A stretch of DNA of 64,000 nucleotides from an uncultured Alphaproteobacteria bacterium (GCA_902826335.1 CADEEL010000002.1:71536-135535); one strand, 5' to 3'; positions 8,795-18,999 are shown, numbered from the stretch's first letter. Numbers and translations are program-made. Notes: generated from the letters alone by a model not told the origin.

Positions 8795-10323
8795 CGGCGG
8801 CGACGCACGGGTTTCATCCGTCGCCGGAGGACTTCGCTACGGTTTACGAGACGGGCGGCGCCCTGGTGTGGACGCGCCGCGCCGCGGACCTCGATACGCC
8901 CGTATCCGCGCTGATGAAGCTTGGCGCCGATGCGCCGGGGGTGTTCCTGCTGGAGTCCGTGCAGGGCGGCGATTGGCGGGGCCGCTATTCCATCATCGGA
9001 ATTAAGCCGGATCTCGTCTGGCGCCTGCGCGCGGGCCGCGCGGAAGTAAGCGCCGGGCGCTTCGATGACAGCGCCTTCCGCGAGGAAAAAGCCCAGCCGA
9101 TTGCATCGCTGCGGCGCACGCTGAAACGGTCCGCCCTGCCCGTTCCCAGCGAACTGCCACCGCCCGCCGCGGGCCTCTTTGGGTTTCTCACCTATGACGC
9201 CGTGCGTCTGATCGAACGCTTGGCGCCAACGCCGCCCGATCCGCTCGCCCTGCCCGAGGCGCTCTTTGTGCGCCCCACACTGGTGGCCGTGTTCGACAAT
9301 GTGACGCATGACATTACGCTGGTGACGCCCGCGCGCAAAAAGGGCGGCCAAAGCGCGGAGCGCGCCTATGAGGCCGCCACGCAGCGCCTGGCGCGCGCGG
9401 CGCGCTTGCTGGACAAGCCCCTGCCCCGCCGCACCGAACCACAGCCGCCGCCCCCGCCGCCCGCGCCACGCTCCAACATCACGCCCGCGCGCTACCGCGA
9501 GATGGCGGAGCGCTGCAAGGCCTATGCGCGCGCAGGCGATGTGTTTCAGGTTGTGCCCAGCCAGCGCTTTTCCGCGCCGTTCGAAGCGCCGCCCTTCGCG
9601 CTCTACCGCGCGCTTCGCCGTCTTAACCCATCTCCCTTCCTTTTTTACCTCAACTTCCCAGATTTCGCGGTCGTCGGATCCAGCCCTGAAATCCTGGTGC
9701 GCGTGCGTGATGGAACGGTGACGGTGCGCCCCATCGCCGGCACGCGCCCGCGGGGCGCGACGCCCGCCGAAGATCGCGCGCTCGAAGCCGAGTTGCTCGC
9801 CGATCCGAAGGAACGCGCCGAACATCTCATGCTGCTTGATCTCGGGCGCAACGATGTCGGCCGTGTCGCGCGGCGCGGGCGCGTGGCTGGCGCCAATGAC
9901 GCGCCCGCCAATGTGCGCGTCACCGAAAGCTTCGGCGTCGAGCGCTACAGCCACGTCATGCACATCGTCTCCAATGTCGAGGGCGCGCTGGCGGACGATA
10001 AGGATGCGCTGGACGCGCTGTTCGCCGGGTTTCCCGCCGGCACAGTGTCAGGCGCGCCCAAAGTGCGCGCAATGGAGATCATCAACGAATTGGAGCCGCA
10101 CCGGCGTGGCCTTTATGGCGGCGGCGTGGGTTATTTTTCGGCCGGCGGCGAGATGGACACGTGCATCGCGCTGCGCACCGGCGTGGTGAAGGACGGGGCG
10201 CTCCATGTGCAGGCGGGCGGCGGCGTCGTGCTCGACAGCGATCCGCAATTGGAGCTTGAGGAGACCGAGCACAAAGCGCGCGCCCTCTTCGCGGCGGCGG
10301 CGGAGGCGTGGCGGTATGTCTGA
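8791..10323 (+). CDS. trpE: Anthranilate synthase component I
   Basis: TrpE converts chorismate to anthranilate using ammonia from TrpG, the first step of tryptophan synthesis. The 510-residue protein has the N-terminal regulatory domain (PGVFLLESVQGGDWRGRYS; the LLES motif binds feedback Trp) and the chorismate-binding domain. The latter includes AGDVFQVVPSQRF, VGSSPEILVR, PIAGTRPRG, EHLMLLDLGRNDVGRV, FPAGTVSGAPKVRAMEII and the final QAGGGVVLDSDP. It starts at the ATG overlapping the ppiD stop, and its stop overlaps the next gene. trpE is separated from trpG by a thioesterase gene and 211 bp, so the two subunits are not directly coupled. Confidence 0.97.
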   Translation: MTAATHGFHPSPEDFATVYETGGALVWTRRAADLDTPVSALMKLGADAPGVFLLESVQGGDWRGRYSIIGIKPDLVWRLRAGRAEVSAGRFDDSAFREEKAQPIASLRRTLKRSALPVPSELPPPAAGLFGFLTYDAVRLIERLAPTPPDPLALPEALFVRPTLVAVFDNVTHDITLVTPARKKGGQSAERAYEAATQRLARAARLLDKPLPRRTEPQPPPPPPAPRSNITPARYREMAERCKAYARAGDVFQVVPSQRFSAPFEAPPFALYRALRRLNPSPFLFYLNFPDFAVVGSSPEILVRVRDGTVTVRPIAGTRPRGATPAEDRALEAELLADPKERAEHLMLLDLGRNDVGRVARRGRVAGANDAPANVRVTESFGVERYSHVMHIVSNVEGALADDKDALDALFAGFPAGTVSGAPKVRAMEIINELEPHRRGLYGGGVGYFSAGGEMDTCIALRTGVVKDGALHVQAGGGVVLDSDPQLELEETEHKARALFAAAAEAWRYV

Positions 10324-10759
10324 AACACCCCGAACCACCGCCCTGCCGGAAGGGCTCTTTCCGGTTACGCAGGACAATGTTCACGCCGCGTTTGACTGGG
10401 TGTTCGCGCCTTGGATCAAGGACATGGGCCTCACCGACATCGAAGTGCGCGCGGGGCATTGCGCGATGCGTCTCCCTCTGAGTGATCGGTTGAAATTTTT
10501 CTCTGGCGCGGTGTGCGGCCAGGCGCTGATGGCGGCGATCGACACCGTGGCCTCCGTCGCCGCAATGACCGGCCCACGCGCCGGAAAGGGAACGGTCTAC
10601 CAACACACGCACTTCGTGCGTCCCGCCGCCAACGACGACTTTCGTATCGAGGCGAAAGTCAGGCGCTTCGGCAAGGCGAGCGCCTATGTGGAGTGTAGCG
10701 TTACGTTTGCCGGCTCGGGCGATCTGATCGCCCACGCCGTTCTCGAGTTCGCGTTTTAG
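10316..10759 (+). CDS. PaaI-type hotdog-fold thioesterase
   Basis: The 147-residue protein shows the hotdog fold of PaaI/YdiI acyl-CoA thioesterases: VRAGHCAMRLPLSDRLKFFSG, then VCGQALMAAIDTVASVAA on the central helix, and VYQHTHFVRPAANDDFRIEAKVRRFGK on the edge strands. These enzymes hydrolyse acyl- or aryl-CoA thioesters. The ATG at 10316 overlaps the end of trpE by 8 nt, so it is the last gene of ppiD-trpE. No relationship to tryptophan synthesis is apparent beyond the shared transcript. The 211 bp that follow (10760-10970) contain no supported gene and probably hold the trpG promoter, though I could not place its boxes. Confidence 0.75.
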   Translation: MSETPRTTALPEGLFPVTQDNVHAAFDWVFAPWIKDMGLTDIEVRAGHCAMRLPLSDRLKFFSGAVCGQALMAAIDTVASVAAMTGPRAGKGTVYQHTHFVRPAANDDFRIEAKVRRFGKASAYVECSVTFAGSGDLIAHAVLEFAF

Positions 10760-10970
10760 CCGTGCGCCATAGCGAAAGCCGGCGGGCGCGCTCACACCAC
10801 CGCGGCCCGAAAGCGTCGGCAATAAGCGACGCTGGCGGTTGCTCGCCCCGTTCCCAGGTGTGCGATGACGCGTTAGGGTATGCTCATGAGAAGAGGGCCG
10901 GCCCCCATTTCCCGATGGCGTTGATCGCTATTGAGCCGTCTCACATTTTCAATCCAGGCGCCGCGCCCAA

Positions 10971-11546
10971 ATGATCCTCGTCATCGATAATTACGACTCG
11001 TTCGTCTATAATCTCGTCCACTACGTGGAGGACCTTGGCGTTCCCACCGAAGTCGTGCGCAATGATGCGCTGACAGTCGAGCAAGCGCTGAAGAAGCGCC
11101 CGGGGGCGGTGATCCTTTCACCTGGCCCGTGCACGCCCAACGAAGCTGGAATTTGTTTGCCCCTCTTGGCGAACGCGCCCGCCGAACTGCCGATGCTCGG
11201 CGTATGTCTCGGCCACCAGGCGATCGGGCAGGCGTTCGGCGGCGAAGTCATCAGCGCGAAAGCCATCATGCACGGCAAGGTCGCCGATGTGCGCCATCGC
11301 GGCGAAGGGCTGTTTCGCGGCCTGCCCTCCCCGCTCAAGGCGACGCGCTATCACAGCCTGGCCGTGCGGCGCGGCTCCTTGCCAAGCGACCTCATCGTCG
11401 ATGCGGAAACCGAGGACGGTGAAATCATGGCGCTGCGCCATGCAACGCGGCCGATTTACGGCCTGCAGTTTCATCCTGAATCGATTGCTTCCGAGCACGG
11501 CCATGCGCTGATCGGCGCTTTTCTTGATGTGGCGCGGGCGCGATGA
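10971..11546 (+). CDS. trpG: Anthranilate synthase component II (glutamine amidotransferase)
   Basis: This is a complete 191-residue class I glutamine amidotransferase supplying ammonia to TrpE. MILVIDNYDSFVYNLVHYVE, ILSPGPCTPNEAG, the nucleophile in LGVCLGHQAIGQAFGG and the His-Glu of LQFHPESIASEHG are all present. It could also serve p-aminobenzoate synthase (PabB), as one TrpG often does in bacteria. Its stop overlaps the trpD start by 4 nt, forming a tight trpG-trpD-trpC unit in which every junction is ATGA. Confidence 0.96.
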   Translation: MILVIDNYDSFVYNLVHYVEDLGVPTEVVRNDALTVEQALKKRPGAVILSPGPCTPNEAGICLPLLANAPAELPMLGVCLGHQAIGQAFGGEVISAKAIMHGKVADVRHRGEGLFRGLPSPLKATRYHSLAVRRGSLPSDLIVDAETEDGEIMALRHATRPIYGLQFHPESIASEHGHALIGAFLDVARAR

Positions 11547-12535
11547 GCGCGGGCGATCTCACGAGCTTTGAGCACGCTTTGGCGCGCGTCATGGATGGCG
11601 CGGCGACGGCGGAAGAAATTCGTGGCCTCCTCGAAGAGTCCATTCCGCTGATGAGCGATCCAGCGGCGCTGGTGATCGGCGCGCGCGCGCTTCGGGCGCG
11701 GATGATTCCTGTCGCTGCGCCCGAGGGCGCGATCGATGTGTGCGGGACGGGTGGGGATGGCGCACACACGCTGAACATTTCAACGGCCGTGGCGTTTGTC
11801 GTCGCCGGCGCGGGCGTGCCGGTGGCCAAGCACGGAAACCGCGCCATGAGTTCCCGGTCGGGCGCGGCCGATGTGCTTGAGGCGCTCGGCGTAACGCTGA
11901 CCGGGGATGTCAACGTGCTTGAGCGCGCGCTGCGCGATGCAAACATCGCGTTCCTGTTCGCGCAGCATCACCATCCGGCCATGCGTCATGTGGCGGAGGC
12001 GCGCCGCGCCCTGGGCAAGCGCACGCTTTTCAATCTTCTCGGTCCGCTCGCCAACCCGGCGGGCGTCAAGCGCCAGCTGGTCGGCGTGTTCGCGCCGGAA
12101 TGCGCGGCGCCCATGGCGCACGCGCTAAAACTGCTTGGCGCGGTGGCGGCCTGGGTTGTTCATGGCGCGGGCGGTATGGATGAACTGGCCGCTGCGGATG
12201 GGAACATCGTTGTTGCGCTTGATCGAGGTGAAATCGCCGAAGCAGCGCTTAATTTCGCCGATCCGGATGGACCGCCGTTTTCGCCAGAGGCGCTTCGCGG
12301 CGGCGATGCGCGCGCCAACGCTTCAGCCTTGCGGGCCTTGCTTGAAGGTCATGGCGAGAACGGCGCCTACCGCACCGCTGTCTTGCTCAACGCGGCGGCC
12401 GCGATTGCGCTTTCCGAGGATGACATCGACCTGCGCCAAGGCTGGCGACGCGCGCTGGAATCGCTCGAAAGCCGCGCCGCGCTCGCCGCGCTGAATTCGC
12501 TCATTGCGATCACCAGCGCCCGGGCGCGCCCATGA
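11543..12535 (+). CDS. trpD: Anthranilate phosphoribosyltransferase
   Basis: TrpD joins anthranilate to PRPP, the second committed step of tryptophan synthesis. The 330-residue protein contains the glycine-rich PRPP loop [16 protein letters not shown], the [21 protein letters not shown] anthranilate/PRPP site (here quoted by its HGNR and SSRSGAAD motifs), and the [19 protein letters not shown] segment near residue 140. The length is normal. ATGA overlaps join it to trpG upstream and trpC downstream. Confidence 0.97.
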   Translation: MSAGDLTSFEHALARVMDGAATAEEIRGLLEESIPLMSDPAALVIGARALRARMIPVAAPEGAIDVCGTGGDGAHTLNISTAVAFVVAGAGVPVAKHGNRAMSSRSGAADVLEALGVTLTGDVNVLERALRDANIAFLFAQHHHPAMRHVAEARRALGKRTLFNLLGPLANPAGVKRQLVGVFAPECAAPMAHALKLLGAVAAWVVHGAGGMDELAAADGNIVVALDRGEIAEAALNFADPDGPPFSPEALRGGDARANASALRALLEGHGENGAYRTAVLLNAAAAIALSEDDIDLRQGWRRALESLESRAALAALNSLIAITSARARP

Positions 12536-13329
12536 GCGATCATTTGGCCGCCATCATCGCCTATAAGCGCGTTGAAGTCGCTGCGTTGAAGCGCGAAGGC
12601 CGCGATTGGGACGCACAGGCGCGCGCGCAATCTCCGCCACGCGGTTTCTCCGCCGCATTGAAACGCAGGGCGGATATTGAAGGCGTCGCGCTCATCGCCG
12701 AAATCAAAAAGGCGAGCCCATCGCGCGGCCTTATTCGCGCTGACTTCGATCCCCCGGCGCTCGCGCGCGCCTGCCAAGCGGGCGGCGCGACCTGCCTTTC
12801 GGTTCTGACCGATGGGCCGAGCTTTCAGGGTGCGGACGAGTTTCTCATCGCCGCGCGCGCGGCGTGCGCCCTTCCCTGCCTGCGCAAGGACTTCATGATT
12901 GATCCCGTGCAGATCGCTCAATCGCGCGCGCTCGGCGCGGACGCGGTGCTGATCATCATGGCGGCCGTCGACGATGCTTGCGCCGCGGAGCTGGCGGGCG
13001 CCGCGCGTGACTACGGCATGGATGTGCTGATCGAATGCCATGATCAGGCCGAGCTTGAGCGCGCGTTTGCGCTGCCGGATGGAATGATCGGCGTTAACAA
13101 TCGCGATCTGCGCACGTTCGAGACGCGCCTTGAAACAACCGAGCGCCTGGCGTCCCTCGTTCCGAGGAATCGATTGGTTATTTCAGAATCAGGAATCGCC
13201 GCGCCGGGCGATGTCGCCCGTGTATGCGCCGCGGGCGCGAGCGCCGTTCTCGTCGGAGAATCCTTGATGCGCCAAGAGGATGTGCGTGCGGCGACCCGCG
13301 CCCTGATGGCCCGCCCCGGCATGGCTTGA
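12532..13329 (+). CDS. trpC: Indole-3-glycerol-phosphate synthase
   Basis: TrpC closes the indole ring from CdRP. The 265-residue TIM-barrel protein has [20 protein letters not shown] with the catalytic lysine, [20 protein letters not shown] with the second Lys and Glu-type positions, [18 protein letters not shown], and [16 protein letters not shown] at the phosphate site. The unit ends here and lexA follows 60 bp later. In many alphaproteobacteria moaC and moeA lie between trpC and lexA; they are absent here. trpF, trpB and trpA are not in this window. Confidence 0.97.
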   Translation: MSDHLAAIIAYKRVEVAALKREGRDWDAQARAQSPPRGFSAALKRRADIEGVALIAEIKKASPSRGLIRADFDPPALARACQAGGATCLSVLTDGPSFQGADEFLIAARAACALPCLRKDFMIDPVQIAQSRALGADAVLIIMAAVDDACAAELAGAARDYGMDVLIECHDQAELERAFALPDGMIGVNNRDLRTFETRLETTERLASLVPRNRLVISESGIAAPGDVARVCAAGASAVLVGESLMRQEDVRAATRALMARPGMA

Positions 13330-13339
13330 CGCGCGCCGT

Positions 13340-13354
13340 GAACGGACATAGAAC
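13340..13354 (+). promoter_or_regulatory. LexA (SOS) box upstream of lexA
   Basis: The sequence reads GAAC-GGACATA-GAAC, a perfect match to the alphaproteobacterial LexA operator GTTC-N7-GTTC read on the other strand. It starts 50 bp before the lexA ATG and 10 bp after the trpC stop. Autorepression of lexA is the rule, so this supports both the gene identity and the taxonomic placement. The match is seen directly; binding is inferred. Confidence 0.8.
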
Positions 13355-13389
13355 AATTTCCGGTTGTTCACTCTTTGGTCTTGCACCCC

Positions 13390-14064
13390 ATGCTGACGGC
13401 GAAACAAAAAGAGCTGCTCCTTTACATCCATGAGCGGATCAAGGAGTCCGGCGTCTCCCCTTCTTTCGATGAAATGAAAGAGGCGCTCGATTTGGCTTCC
13501 AAATCGGGCATTCACCGCCTCATAACCGCGCTTGAGGAGCGGGGCTTTCTGCGTCGCCTGCCGCACCGCGCGCGTGCGCTTGAAGTGTTGAAGCTGCCGG
13601 ATTCGGCCGCGCCAGCCGCGCCGCCGCGTGGGCGCACAAATTTCCGCCCGGCCGTGGTCGGCCAGGAAGGCCGCGCCCTCGCACGAGAGGTTCCAATTCT
13701 CGGCCGCATCGCCGCCGGCGCGCCGATCGAAGCTTTGCAGACGGAAATCGGGCGCGTCGCGCCCCCGCTCGACATCGCCAACATCGAGGAGTGTTTTGGC
13801 CTCGAAGTGCGCGGCGATTCCATGATCCAGGCCGGCATCCTCGAAGGCGATGTGGTGATCCTGCGGCGGGGCGACACCGCGCAGAGCGGCGATATTGTCG
13901 TCGCCCTGATCGACAATGAGGAAGCGACGCTGAAGCGATTGCGCCGGCGCGGCAATTCGATTGCGCTCGAAGCGGCCAACCCGGCCTATGAGACGCGCAT
14001 TTTCGGGCCGGACCGCGTGCGCATTCAGGGCAAGCTCGTGGCGCTCACACGCAAATATCAATAA
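13390..14064 (+). CDS. lexA: SOS-response transcriptional repressor LexA
   Basis: LexA represses DNA-damage genes and cleaves itself when RecA filaments form. The 224-residue protein has the winged-helix DNA-binding domain ([28 protein letters not shown] as T-K-Q...GVSPSF, then [19 protein letters not shown]). Next come an Ala-Gly cleavage site in [13 protein letters not shown] and the Ser/Lys dyad in [12 protein letters not shown] and NEEATLKRL. The ATG at 13390 matches the family start; the in-frame GTG five codons earlier has no support. A LexA box lies 36 bp upstream, giving negative autoregulation. Confidence 0.97.
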   Translation: MLTAKQKELLLYIHERIKESGVSPSFDEMKEALDLASKSGIHRLITALEERGFLRRLPHRARALEVLKLPDSAAPAAPPRGRTNFRPAVVGQEGRALAREVPILGRIAAGAPIEALQTEIGRVAPPLDIANIEECFGLEVRGDSMIQAGILEGDVVILRRGDTAQSGDIVVALIDNEEATLKRLRRRGNSIALEAANPAYETRIFGPDRVRIQGKLVALTRKYQ

Positions 14065-14074
14065 CGCCCGCGCA

Positions 14075-16258
14075 TCAGTGAGGCTGGCCGGCGCGCCAGG
14101 GCCGCGTCGCGCCGGGTGAACGCGCGCGCGTGATTGAGAAGCGGCCTTCGCGGAGTGTGAGCGCGCCCCCGCCTTGCGCGGCGAGAGCACCCGCATCCAT
14201 GGGGCGCATGCGGGACACGAAACCCGGCGGCGCCGGAAGCCGCGAGAGCACGATGGCGCCGGCGAGCCGGGAGTCCGCCCAGCCTTCGGGGCGCATCACG
14301 ATCGCGGCGTTTGCGTGCGGCCCAATCGCCCAGAAGCACAGCGCCTCCGCGCAGGCGGGCGGCGCGAGCCGGTCAAGCGCGGCGGGCGCAAGGCCGGCCA
14401 TGGCGCCAATGCGGTCGCGCGCGAACGTCGATCGTCCGTAGGGCCGCATGAGCACCCACGCGCCGCCCTGGCCCACGTCCCTTGCGAGCACGGCGCGCAA
14501 CTCGCCGTCGAACAAGAGCACGGGGCGCGGCGCGAATGCGTAGAGTATGACCGCGCCCGCGAGGAGTGGCGCGCCCAGCCATCGCGCAGCGCCACGCCAC
14601 AGGCAAATCCAGGACAGGGCGAAGACAGCGAGCAGGAACGCGCCATCCGGTGGGCGCGGCAGGGCCGCGACAGCCTCCGGTCGCGCCGCGAACGCCGCGC
14701 CGATGCCGACCAACAAGTCGCACGCGGCCGCCAGCGCTTGAAGAGGCGCCTCGGCAAGCCCGAATGGCGCAGCCAAAGCGGCTGCGACCGCAAGCGGCGC
14801 GATCACGAAGGAAACCAGCGGCGCGGCGGTGAGGTTGGCGGGCAATCCGTAGGCGGAAAATCTCTGGAAGTGGTAGAGCGCGAAGGGATCTGTGGCGAGG
14901 CCCGCTACAAAGCTGATCAGGATCGCCCCGGTGAGGCCGCGCACCATCCATTGCAGCGTGCCCACGATCGGCCCTGGCGCCGGCAGATGCGGCTCATCCC
15001 GGCGTGTCGTCGTTTCAAACGCCGCGACCAACGCCGCCGTCGCCGCGAACGACATCTGAAACCCAGGCTCCAGTACCGATTCCGGCAACAGCAATGTGAT
15101 GATCAGCGCGGCGAGCGCCAAACCGCGCATCGAGATCGCCGGCCGGTCAATGAGAATGGCGCCGAACGCCACGACCGCCATGACATAAGCGCGCAGCGCC
15201 GGCACGCTGGCGCCGGAAATGACGAGATAGAGCGTAAGCACGCCGAGCGCGCCAGGCGCCGCGAGCTTGCGCACCGGCACGCGCAGCGCCAGCGGCGCTA
15301 TGAGCGCGAAGAAGCCGGTCAGCGCCGCGAACACAAGCCCGCCGACCACCCCCATATGCAGTCCGGATACGGACAATATGTGCCCAAGGCCGGAATCGCG
15401 CAGTGCTGTGTTGACCTCCTCGGAGAGAAAGCTGCGGTCGCCCACCAGCAGCGAAGCGGCCACGGCCCCGCCCGCGCCAGGGGATGCGGCGTAGATGGCG
15501 TCCGCGAGGTCGCTGCGCACCGCCGCGAGGCGCAGCCGCGCACCCGCGATCCCGGCGGGGAAGGCCGCCGCGATCGGCCTGCAGCGGCCGAGCGTGAAGC
15601 CTGCGGCGCCCAATTGTTCAAAATAGGCGCGTCGCGCAAAATCATACGCGCCTGGCGCCAATGGCCCGTCAGGTGGGCGCAGCATGGCGCGGCAACGGAT
15701 CGCTCGCCCGGCGCTGAACGCGCGCGCGCCCGGCATGGTCAGGCGTGCAAAGCGCGGCGCCGGCGCCATGCCCTCCAGAGTGCGCACGCGCAGCGTGACC
15801 CGCGTGCGCGGCGCGCCGGCCTCGACTTCCTCAACCCACCCCTCGATCATGACGGGGCCCAACTCCTCCGCCAGGCGCGGCGCGGCGGCGGAGATGACGC
15901 GGACCTCCGCCGCGCAGGCCCCGAGGGCCACGGCGGCGATCAGCGTAAACAAGCCCGCGCCGCAAACGCGAAGCAAATTCGCCGCCCCGCCCCTGGTTCG
16001 GCTTGGCCACAATCCGAGCGCGACGGCCGCTACCATGCAGATCAAAAAGGCCGCAGGCGCGAGATAGGCGGGCGGCGCGACTTCCCGCGCCAGATGCGCG
16101 GCCGCGCCGAAGATGGCCCCCAGCGGCGCCCAGAGCAGCCAGCGTTCGCGCTGCGCCATCAGCAGGTTGCGAACCCTATCCCGCAGCGGATTGGCCGAAG
16201 CGCCCTCGCGCGTGCTATCTGCGCGCCGCCATGCCGAGATTCCGCGCGCCCGCCCCAT
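14075..16258 (-). CDS. comEC: ComEC/Rec2-related membrane protein
   Basis: This ~727-residue polytopic membrane protein has an N-terminal DUF4131-type region (LLWAPLGAIFGAAAHLA onward), the Competence domain with its hallmark LGHILSVSGLHMGVVGGLVFAA, and many TM helices. The C-terminal soluble region resembles the degenerate metallo-beta-lactamase-like end, but no HxHxDH zinc motif is visible. ComEC carries incoming single-stranded DNA across the inner membrane in transformable bacteria; whether this species is transformable is unknown. The ATG at 16258 is provisional. It would share the CATG tetramer with the divergent gltX start, and an ATG at 16159 is an alternative that leaves 97 bp for promoters. 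Confidence 0.87.
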   Translation of the reverse strand: MGRARGISAWRRADSTREGASANPLRDRVRNLLMAQRERWLLWAPLGAIFGAAAHLAREVAPPAYLAPAAFLICMVAAVALGLWPSRTRGGAANLLRVCGAGLFTLIAAVALGACAAEVRVISAAAPRLAEELGPVMIEGWVEEVEAGAPRTRVTLRVRTLEGMAPAPRFARLTMPGARAFSAGRAIRCRAMLRPPDGPLAPGAYDFARRAYFEQLGAAGFTLGRCRPIAAAFPAGIAGARLRLAAVRSDLADAIYAASPGAGGAVAASLLVGDRSFLSEEVNTALRDSGLGHILSVSGLHMGVVGGLVFAALTGFFALIAPLALRVPVRKLAAPGALGVLTLYLVISGASVPALRAYVMAVVAFGAILIDRPAISMRGLALAALIITLLLPESVLEPGFQMSFAATAALVAAFETTTRRDEPHLPAPGPIVGTLQWMVRGLTGAILISFVAGLATDPFALYHFQRFSAYGLPANLTAAPLVSFVIAPLAVAAALAAPFGLAEAPLQALAAACDLLVGIGAAFAARPEAVAALPRPPDGAFLLAVFALSWICLWRGAARWLGAPLLAGAVILYAFAPRPVLLFDGELRAVLARDVGQGGAWVLMRPYGRSTFARDRIGAMAGLAPAALDRLAPPACAEALCFWAIGPHANAAIVMRPEGWADSRLAGAIVLSRLPAPPGFVSRMRPMDAGALAAQGGGALTLREGRFSITRARSPGATRPWRAGQPH
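16191..16219 (+). promoter_or_regulatory. Possible gltX promoter
   Basis: TTGGCC (16191-16196) and GCTATCT (16213-16219) are separated by 16 bp and resemble alphaproteobacterial -35 and -10 boxes, 38 bp before the gltX ATG. The site lies inside the N-terminal coding region of comEC if comEC starts at 16258, which is one reason to doubt that start. This is inferred from sequence resemblance only. Confidence 0.3.
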
Positions 16259-17642
16259 GAGCGTTGTCACCCGCTTCGCCCCCTCGCCGACCGGCTTCCT
16301 GCACATCGGCGGCGCACGCACCGCTTTGTTCAATTGGCTTTATGCGCGCCGCCACAATGGCAGATTCCTGCTGCGAATCGAGGATACGGACCGCGCTAGG
16401 TCCACCCAGGCGGCGATCGACGCGATCCTCGATGGCCTCGACTGGCTTGGCCTCACGCCCGATGAGCCGCCGATCTATCAATTCGCGCGCGCGCCGCGCC
16501 ATCGCGAAGCGGCGGAAGCCATGCTCGCCCGGGGAACCGCGTTCCGATGCTATTGCTCGTCCGAGGAAGTCGAGGCGCTGCGCGCCGCCGCCCATGGTGC
16601 GGGCCGGCCCGTGCGTTCACCCTGGCGCGATGGCGGGCCCGCGCCCGACGGGCCTTATACAATTCGCCTTAGGGCGCCCGACGAGGGCGAACTCGTCAAT
16701 CGCGATCTTGTTCAAGGCGATGTGCGCATCGCCGCGCGCGAGATCGATGACCTTATCCTACTGCGCGCGGATGGAACGCCGACTTACATGCTCGCCGTCG
16801 TCGTTGACGATCACGACATGGGCGTGACGCATGTCATTCGCGGCGACGATCACCTCACCAACGCGGCGCGCCAGATCGTCATCTACCAAGCCATGGCCTG
16901 GGACGCGCCGCGCTTCGCGCACGTGCCGCTCATACATGGCGCGGATGGCGCGAAACTTTCGAAACGCCATGGCGCCCTGGGCGCGGAGGCCTATCGGGAC
17001 ATGGGCTATCTGCCCGAGGGCCTGGCCGCCTATCTCATGCGCTTGGGCTGGAGCCCCGGCCATGACGACATCATTTCAAAGGAAGTGGCCGCGCGCGTGT
17101 TCGATATTGAGAAGGCGGTGAAATCACCCGCGCGCCTCGATCTCGACAAGCTCGGCCACGTCAACGCACACTTTATCAAAATGGCGGATGATGAACGCCT
17201 CGCAGCGCTGACGCTGGCGTACATCGCCGCCAACAAGGACTGGCGCATCGAGACAAGCGATTCCGTGAAATTGCGCGCCGCCATGCCCATATTGAAGCAA
17301 AGGGCCAAGACCGTCGCGGACTTGGCGGAGCAGGCCTATTTCTTGTTGCGCGATCGGCCGATTGTGCTTGACGAGGCCGCGCGGCGAACTTTGAAGGACG
17401 ATGCGCGGCCGCGCCTTGGGCGCCTGTTTGCGCGGCTCAAGACGATGCGGGAGTGGCGCGCCGAGACCTTGGCGGCGGAGCTTAAGGCGTTCGCCGCAGA
17501 TGAGGGCGTGGGGTTTGGGCAGATCGGCCCGCCCCTGCGCGCCGCGCTCACGGGTGGGTCGCCTGCGCCCGATCTGGGCCAGACATTGGAAATTTTAGGC
17601 CGCGAGGAATCGATGGCCCGCTTAGAAGATCAGGTTTCGTAA
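16257..17642 (+). CDS. gltX: Glutamate-tRNA ligase
   Basis: GltX charges tRNA-Glu (and possibly tRNA-Gln, to be amidated by GatCAB). The 461-residue protein has the class I HIGH motif in [20 protein letters not shown], the [14 protein letters not shown] segment, the KMSKS-equivalent in [12 protein letters not shown], and a C-terminal anticodon-binding domain. The ATG at 16257 gives the usual start a few residues before the FAPSPTG motif. The upstream in-frame extension is antisense to comEC and not conserved. gltA follows on the same strand. Confidence 0.97.
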   Translation: MSVVTRFAPSPTGFLHIGGARTALFNWLYARRHNGRFLLRIEDTDRARSTQAAIDAILDGLDWLGLTPDEPPIYQFARAPRHREAAEAMLARGTAFRCYCSSEEVEALRAAAHGAGRPVRSPWRDGGPAPDGPYTIRLRAPDEGELVNRDLVQGDVRIAAREIDDLILLRADGTPTYMLAVVVDDHDMGVTHVIRGDDHLTNAARQIVIYQAMAWDAPRFAHVPLIHGADGAKLSKRHGALGAEAYRDMGYLPEGLAAYLMRLGWSPGHDDIISKEVAARVFDIEKAVKSPARLDLDKLGHVNAHFIKMADDERLAALTLAYIAANKDWRIETSDSVKLRAAMPILKQRAKTVADLAEQAYFLLRDRPIVLDEAARRTLKDDARPRLGRLFARLKTMREWRAETLAAELKAFAADEGVGFGQIGPPLRAALTGGSPAPDLGQTLEILGREESMARLEDQVS

Positions 17643-17691
17643 CGAGAATCGGAAGTACAACGAACCCCTCGCAGGGGCCGGGAGAATGAAG

Positions 17692-18999
17692 ATGGACTCG
17701 AAGATAAAGCCAAACGGCTCGGCGACGCTCCTCATTAACAACAAGCAGATCGATCTGCCAGTCTATAGCGGATCTGTCGGGCCCGACGTCGTCGACATCC
17801 GCAAGCTCTATGGACAAGCGGGCGTCTTCACCTACGATCCGGGTTTCACATCCACGGGCAGTTGCGAAAGCCAGATCACGTTCATCGACGGCGAAGCTGG
17901 CGTGTGCCTCTATCGCGGCTATTCAATCCTCGATCTCGCCGAGCAGTCGACGTTTCTGGAAGTCTGCTATCTGCTCGCCAACGGCGACTTACCGACGGAG
18001 AGCGAACTCAAGCGCTTCGTCAAAGACATCACCTATCATACGATGCTGCACGCGCAGTTTGACCGCTTCTTCGAAGGGTTCCGTCGCGACGCGCATCCGA
18101 TGGCGGTCATGGTCGGCACGGTGGGCGCTCTTTCGGCATTCTATCACGATTCAACGGATATCGACGATCCCAAGCAGCGCGTCATCGCCAGCCACCGGCT
18201 GATCGCCAAGATGCCGACGCTCGCCGCGCGCGCGTTCAAATATTCGATCGGTCAGCCGTTTGTGAGCCCGCGCAACGAACTCGACTATGCGTCGAACTTT
18301 CTGCGCATGTGCTTCGCGGTTCCGGCCGAGGATTATAAGATCAACCCAATCCTCGCGCGCGCGCTTGACGTGTTCTTGATCCTGCACGCCGATCACGAGC
18401 AGAACGCCTCCACCTCGACGGTGCGTCTGGCTGGTTCATCCGGCGCCAATCCGTTCGCTTGCATTGCGTCCGGCATCGCTTGCCTGTGGGGCCCCGCCCA
18501 TGGCGGCGCCAACGAGGCGGCGCTCAAAATGTTGGAGGAAATCGGTACGGTCGACAACATTCCAGACTTCATCGCCCGGGTGAAGGATCCAAAATCAGAA
18601 GTGCGGCTGATGGGCTTCGGGCACCGTGTTTACAAAAACTACGACCCGCGCGCGATAGCGATGCAAAAGCTCTGCCACCAAGTGCTGAAGGAAGTCGGCG
18701 CGGAAGATACGCCCCTGCTCAAAGTGGCGATCGAGCTTGAGAAAATCGCGCTCAATGACGAGTATTTCGTCCAGCGCAAGCTCTATCCGAACATCGATTT
18801 CTATTCAGGCATCACGCTGCGCGCGATGGGCTTCCCAACCTCGATGTTCACCGTTCTCTTCGCCGTCGCCCGCACCGTCGGCTGGATCGCGCAATGGACG
18901 GAGATGATGGAGGACGAGTCGCAGAAGATCGGGCGCCCGCGTCAAATCTACACCGGCGCGCCGCAGCGCGATTATGTCACCGTCGGCAAGCGCGGCTGA
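17692..18999 (+). CDS. gltA: Citrate synthase (type I)
   Basis: GltA condenses oxaloacetate and acetyl-CoA to citrate. The 435-residue protein has the type I catalytic motifs: [47 protein letters not shown] (His and Asp of the active site) and [26 protein letters not shown] residues (Y-S-G). Two ATGs compete: the one at 17686 abuts the GGGAG ribosome-binding site (17680-17684), while the ATG at 17692 has proper 7-nt spacing, so 17692 is preferred. A short hairpin (CCCCT-CGC-AGGGG, 17665-17677) precedes the ribosome-binding site. The 3' end overlaps the convergent lpxB by 28 bp. Confidence 0.97.
   Translation: MDSKIKPNGSATLLINNKQIDLPVYSGSVGPDVVDIRKLYGQAGVFTYDPGFTSTGSCESQITFIDGEAGVCLYRGYSILDLAEQSTFLEVCYLLANGDLPTESELKRFVKDITYHTMLHAQFDRFFEGFRRDAHPMAVMVGTVGALSAFYHDSTDIDDPKQRVIASHRLIAKMPTLAARAFKYSIGQPFVSPRNELDYASNFLRMCFAVPAEDYKINPILARALDVFLILHADHEQNASTSTVRLAGSSGANPFACIASGIACLWGPAHGGANEAALKMLEEIGTVDNIPDFIARVKDPKSEVRLMGFGHRVYKNYDPRAIAMQKLCHQVLKEVGAEDTPLLKVAIELEKIALNDEYFVQRKLYPNIDFYSGITLRAMGFPTSMFTVLFAVARTVGWIAQWTEMMEDESQKIGRPRQIYTGAPQRDYVTVGKRG

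Noticed and set aside
10762..10974. 70-residue ORF between the thioesterase and trpG
   Set aside because: No recognisable motif, no ribosome-binding site, atypical composition; also checked as a trp leader peptide but it lacks a run of Trp codons followed by a terminator.
14075..14600. ComEC C-terminal region as an active metallo-beta-lactamase domain
   Set aside because: No HxHxDH or later His/Asp ligands are visible; degenerate versions are common in this lineage.
14174..16399. 741-codon plus-strand ORF antisense to comEC
   Set aside because: Arg/Gly/Ala-rich translation typical of shadow frames in high-GC DNA; the opposite strand encodes a clear ComEC.
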